DNA of 14,566 bases from Opitutia bacterium UBA3151 (GTDB lineage: Bacteria > Verrucomicrobiota > Verrucomicrobiia > Opitutales > Seribacteraceae). The stretch covers positions 1,636-16,201 of the forward strand of contig DEYT01000033.1 in NCBI GenBank assembly GCA_002364975.1, written 5' to 3'. A model generated the notes under the pieces. It saw only the letters and a program-made list of their open reading frames with translations, ran no database searches and had not been told where the DNA came from. Position 1 is the stretch's first letter. Each line of letters opens with the position of its first letter. Below, piece by piece: positions 14,415-14,566 of the stretch. A program made the translations under genes and the position numbers.

Positions 14415-14566
14415 ATGAATAAGAAAAATAAGAAAAAAGGTTTCACCCTAATCGAACTGCTCGTAGTTATCACCATCATTGGTATCCTTGCTGGTATTGC
14501 ATTTGTAGGTTTCGGAGATGTCTTTGGAACCGCAGGTCGTACTGCCGCTCAGAAAAACTTAAAAAC
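14415..14566 (+). CDS. Type II secretion/type IV pilin-like pseudopilin, N-terminal part (3' end outside window)
   Basis: The reading frame from ATG 14415 runs off the window after 50 codons. It starts with a Lys-rich leader (MNKKNKKKG) followed by FTLIELLVVITIIGILAGIA, the classical prepilin N-methylation motif. PilD-type peptidase would cleave after Gly9 and methylate Phe10, and Glu14 is the conserved E5 of the mature protein. The hydrophobic helix (10-31) would anchor the subunit in the membrane before assembly. Whether it is a T2SS pseudopilin, a pilin, or one of the many DUF1559-like prepilins of PVC bacteria cannot be decided from 50 residues. It lies 47 bp after glyA. No Shine-Dalgarno is seen and no terminator separates the two genes. 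Confidence 0.9.
   Translation, partial: MNKKNKKKGFTLIELLVVITIIGILAGIAFVGFGDVFGTAGRTAAQKNLK

Noticed and set aside
1..14566. CRISPR arrays, insertion sequences, tandem repeats, toxin-antitoxin or phage-defence genes
   Set aside because: I looked for regularly spaced repeats, transposase or nuclease motifs and small toxin-like pairs on both strands and found none. Intergenic regions are all under 300 bp.

Overview
The window looks like a piece of chromosome from a Gram-negative, polysaccharide-degrading bacterium, most likely of the Verrucomicrobiota (Opitutales/Puniceicoccaceae-like). This is inferred from two exported S1-type sulfatases, one fused to a DUF1080 (3-keto-disaccharide hydrolase) domain, a DUF5069 protein (a family I know mainly from Verrucomicrobiota and Planctomycetota), a murein-recycling Mpl ligase, a type II pseudopilin and intermediate GC content. 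No rRNA or other decisive marker is present, so the placement is moderate confidence. Almost no start codon is preceded by a clear Shine-Dalgarno sequence.

Left part (1-8957), accessory carbohydrate and envelope genes in alternating orientation: the 3' end of an SGNH/GDSL hydrolase (+, cut by the window edge) converges on a large sulfatase-DUF1080 fusion (-). A 235-bp intergenic region with a plausible sigma70 promoter and three AATCTTA-centred palindromes separates that gene from a divergent lemA - M48 metalloprotease pair (+). The protease converges within 4 bp on a Gfo/Idh/MocA oxidoreductase (-). The oxidoreductase diverges, across a perfect 17-bp palindrome, from a second sulfatase of the heparan-N-sulfatase type (+). 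That sulfatase converges on an alpha/beta hydrolase (-).

Right part (9041-14566), mostly housekeeping: a DUF5069 protein (-) and mpl (-) are transcribed leftwards. purD, a YwlE/LMW-PTP-type phosphatase, glyA and the first 50 codons of a type II pseudopilin run rightwards. purD-phosphatase-glyA looks like an operon of purine, one-carbon and signalling functions. A good promoter sits inside the 3' end of the phosphatase gene and would make glyA nearly leaderless.

As a whole, the left half suggests desulfation and de-esterification of sulfated (probably algal) glycans: two sulfatases, two esterase-type hydrolases, an oxidoreductase and a 3-keto-glycoside hydrolase domain. The most distinctive item is the sulfatase-DUF1080 fusion with a CWVSR instead of C-x-P/A-x-R maturation site. 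I see no CRISPR array, phage gene, transposase, tRNA or rRNA, and no clearly new multi-gene system.
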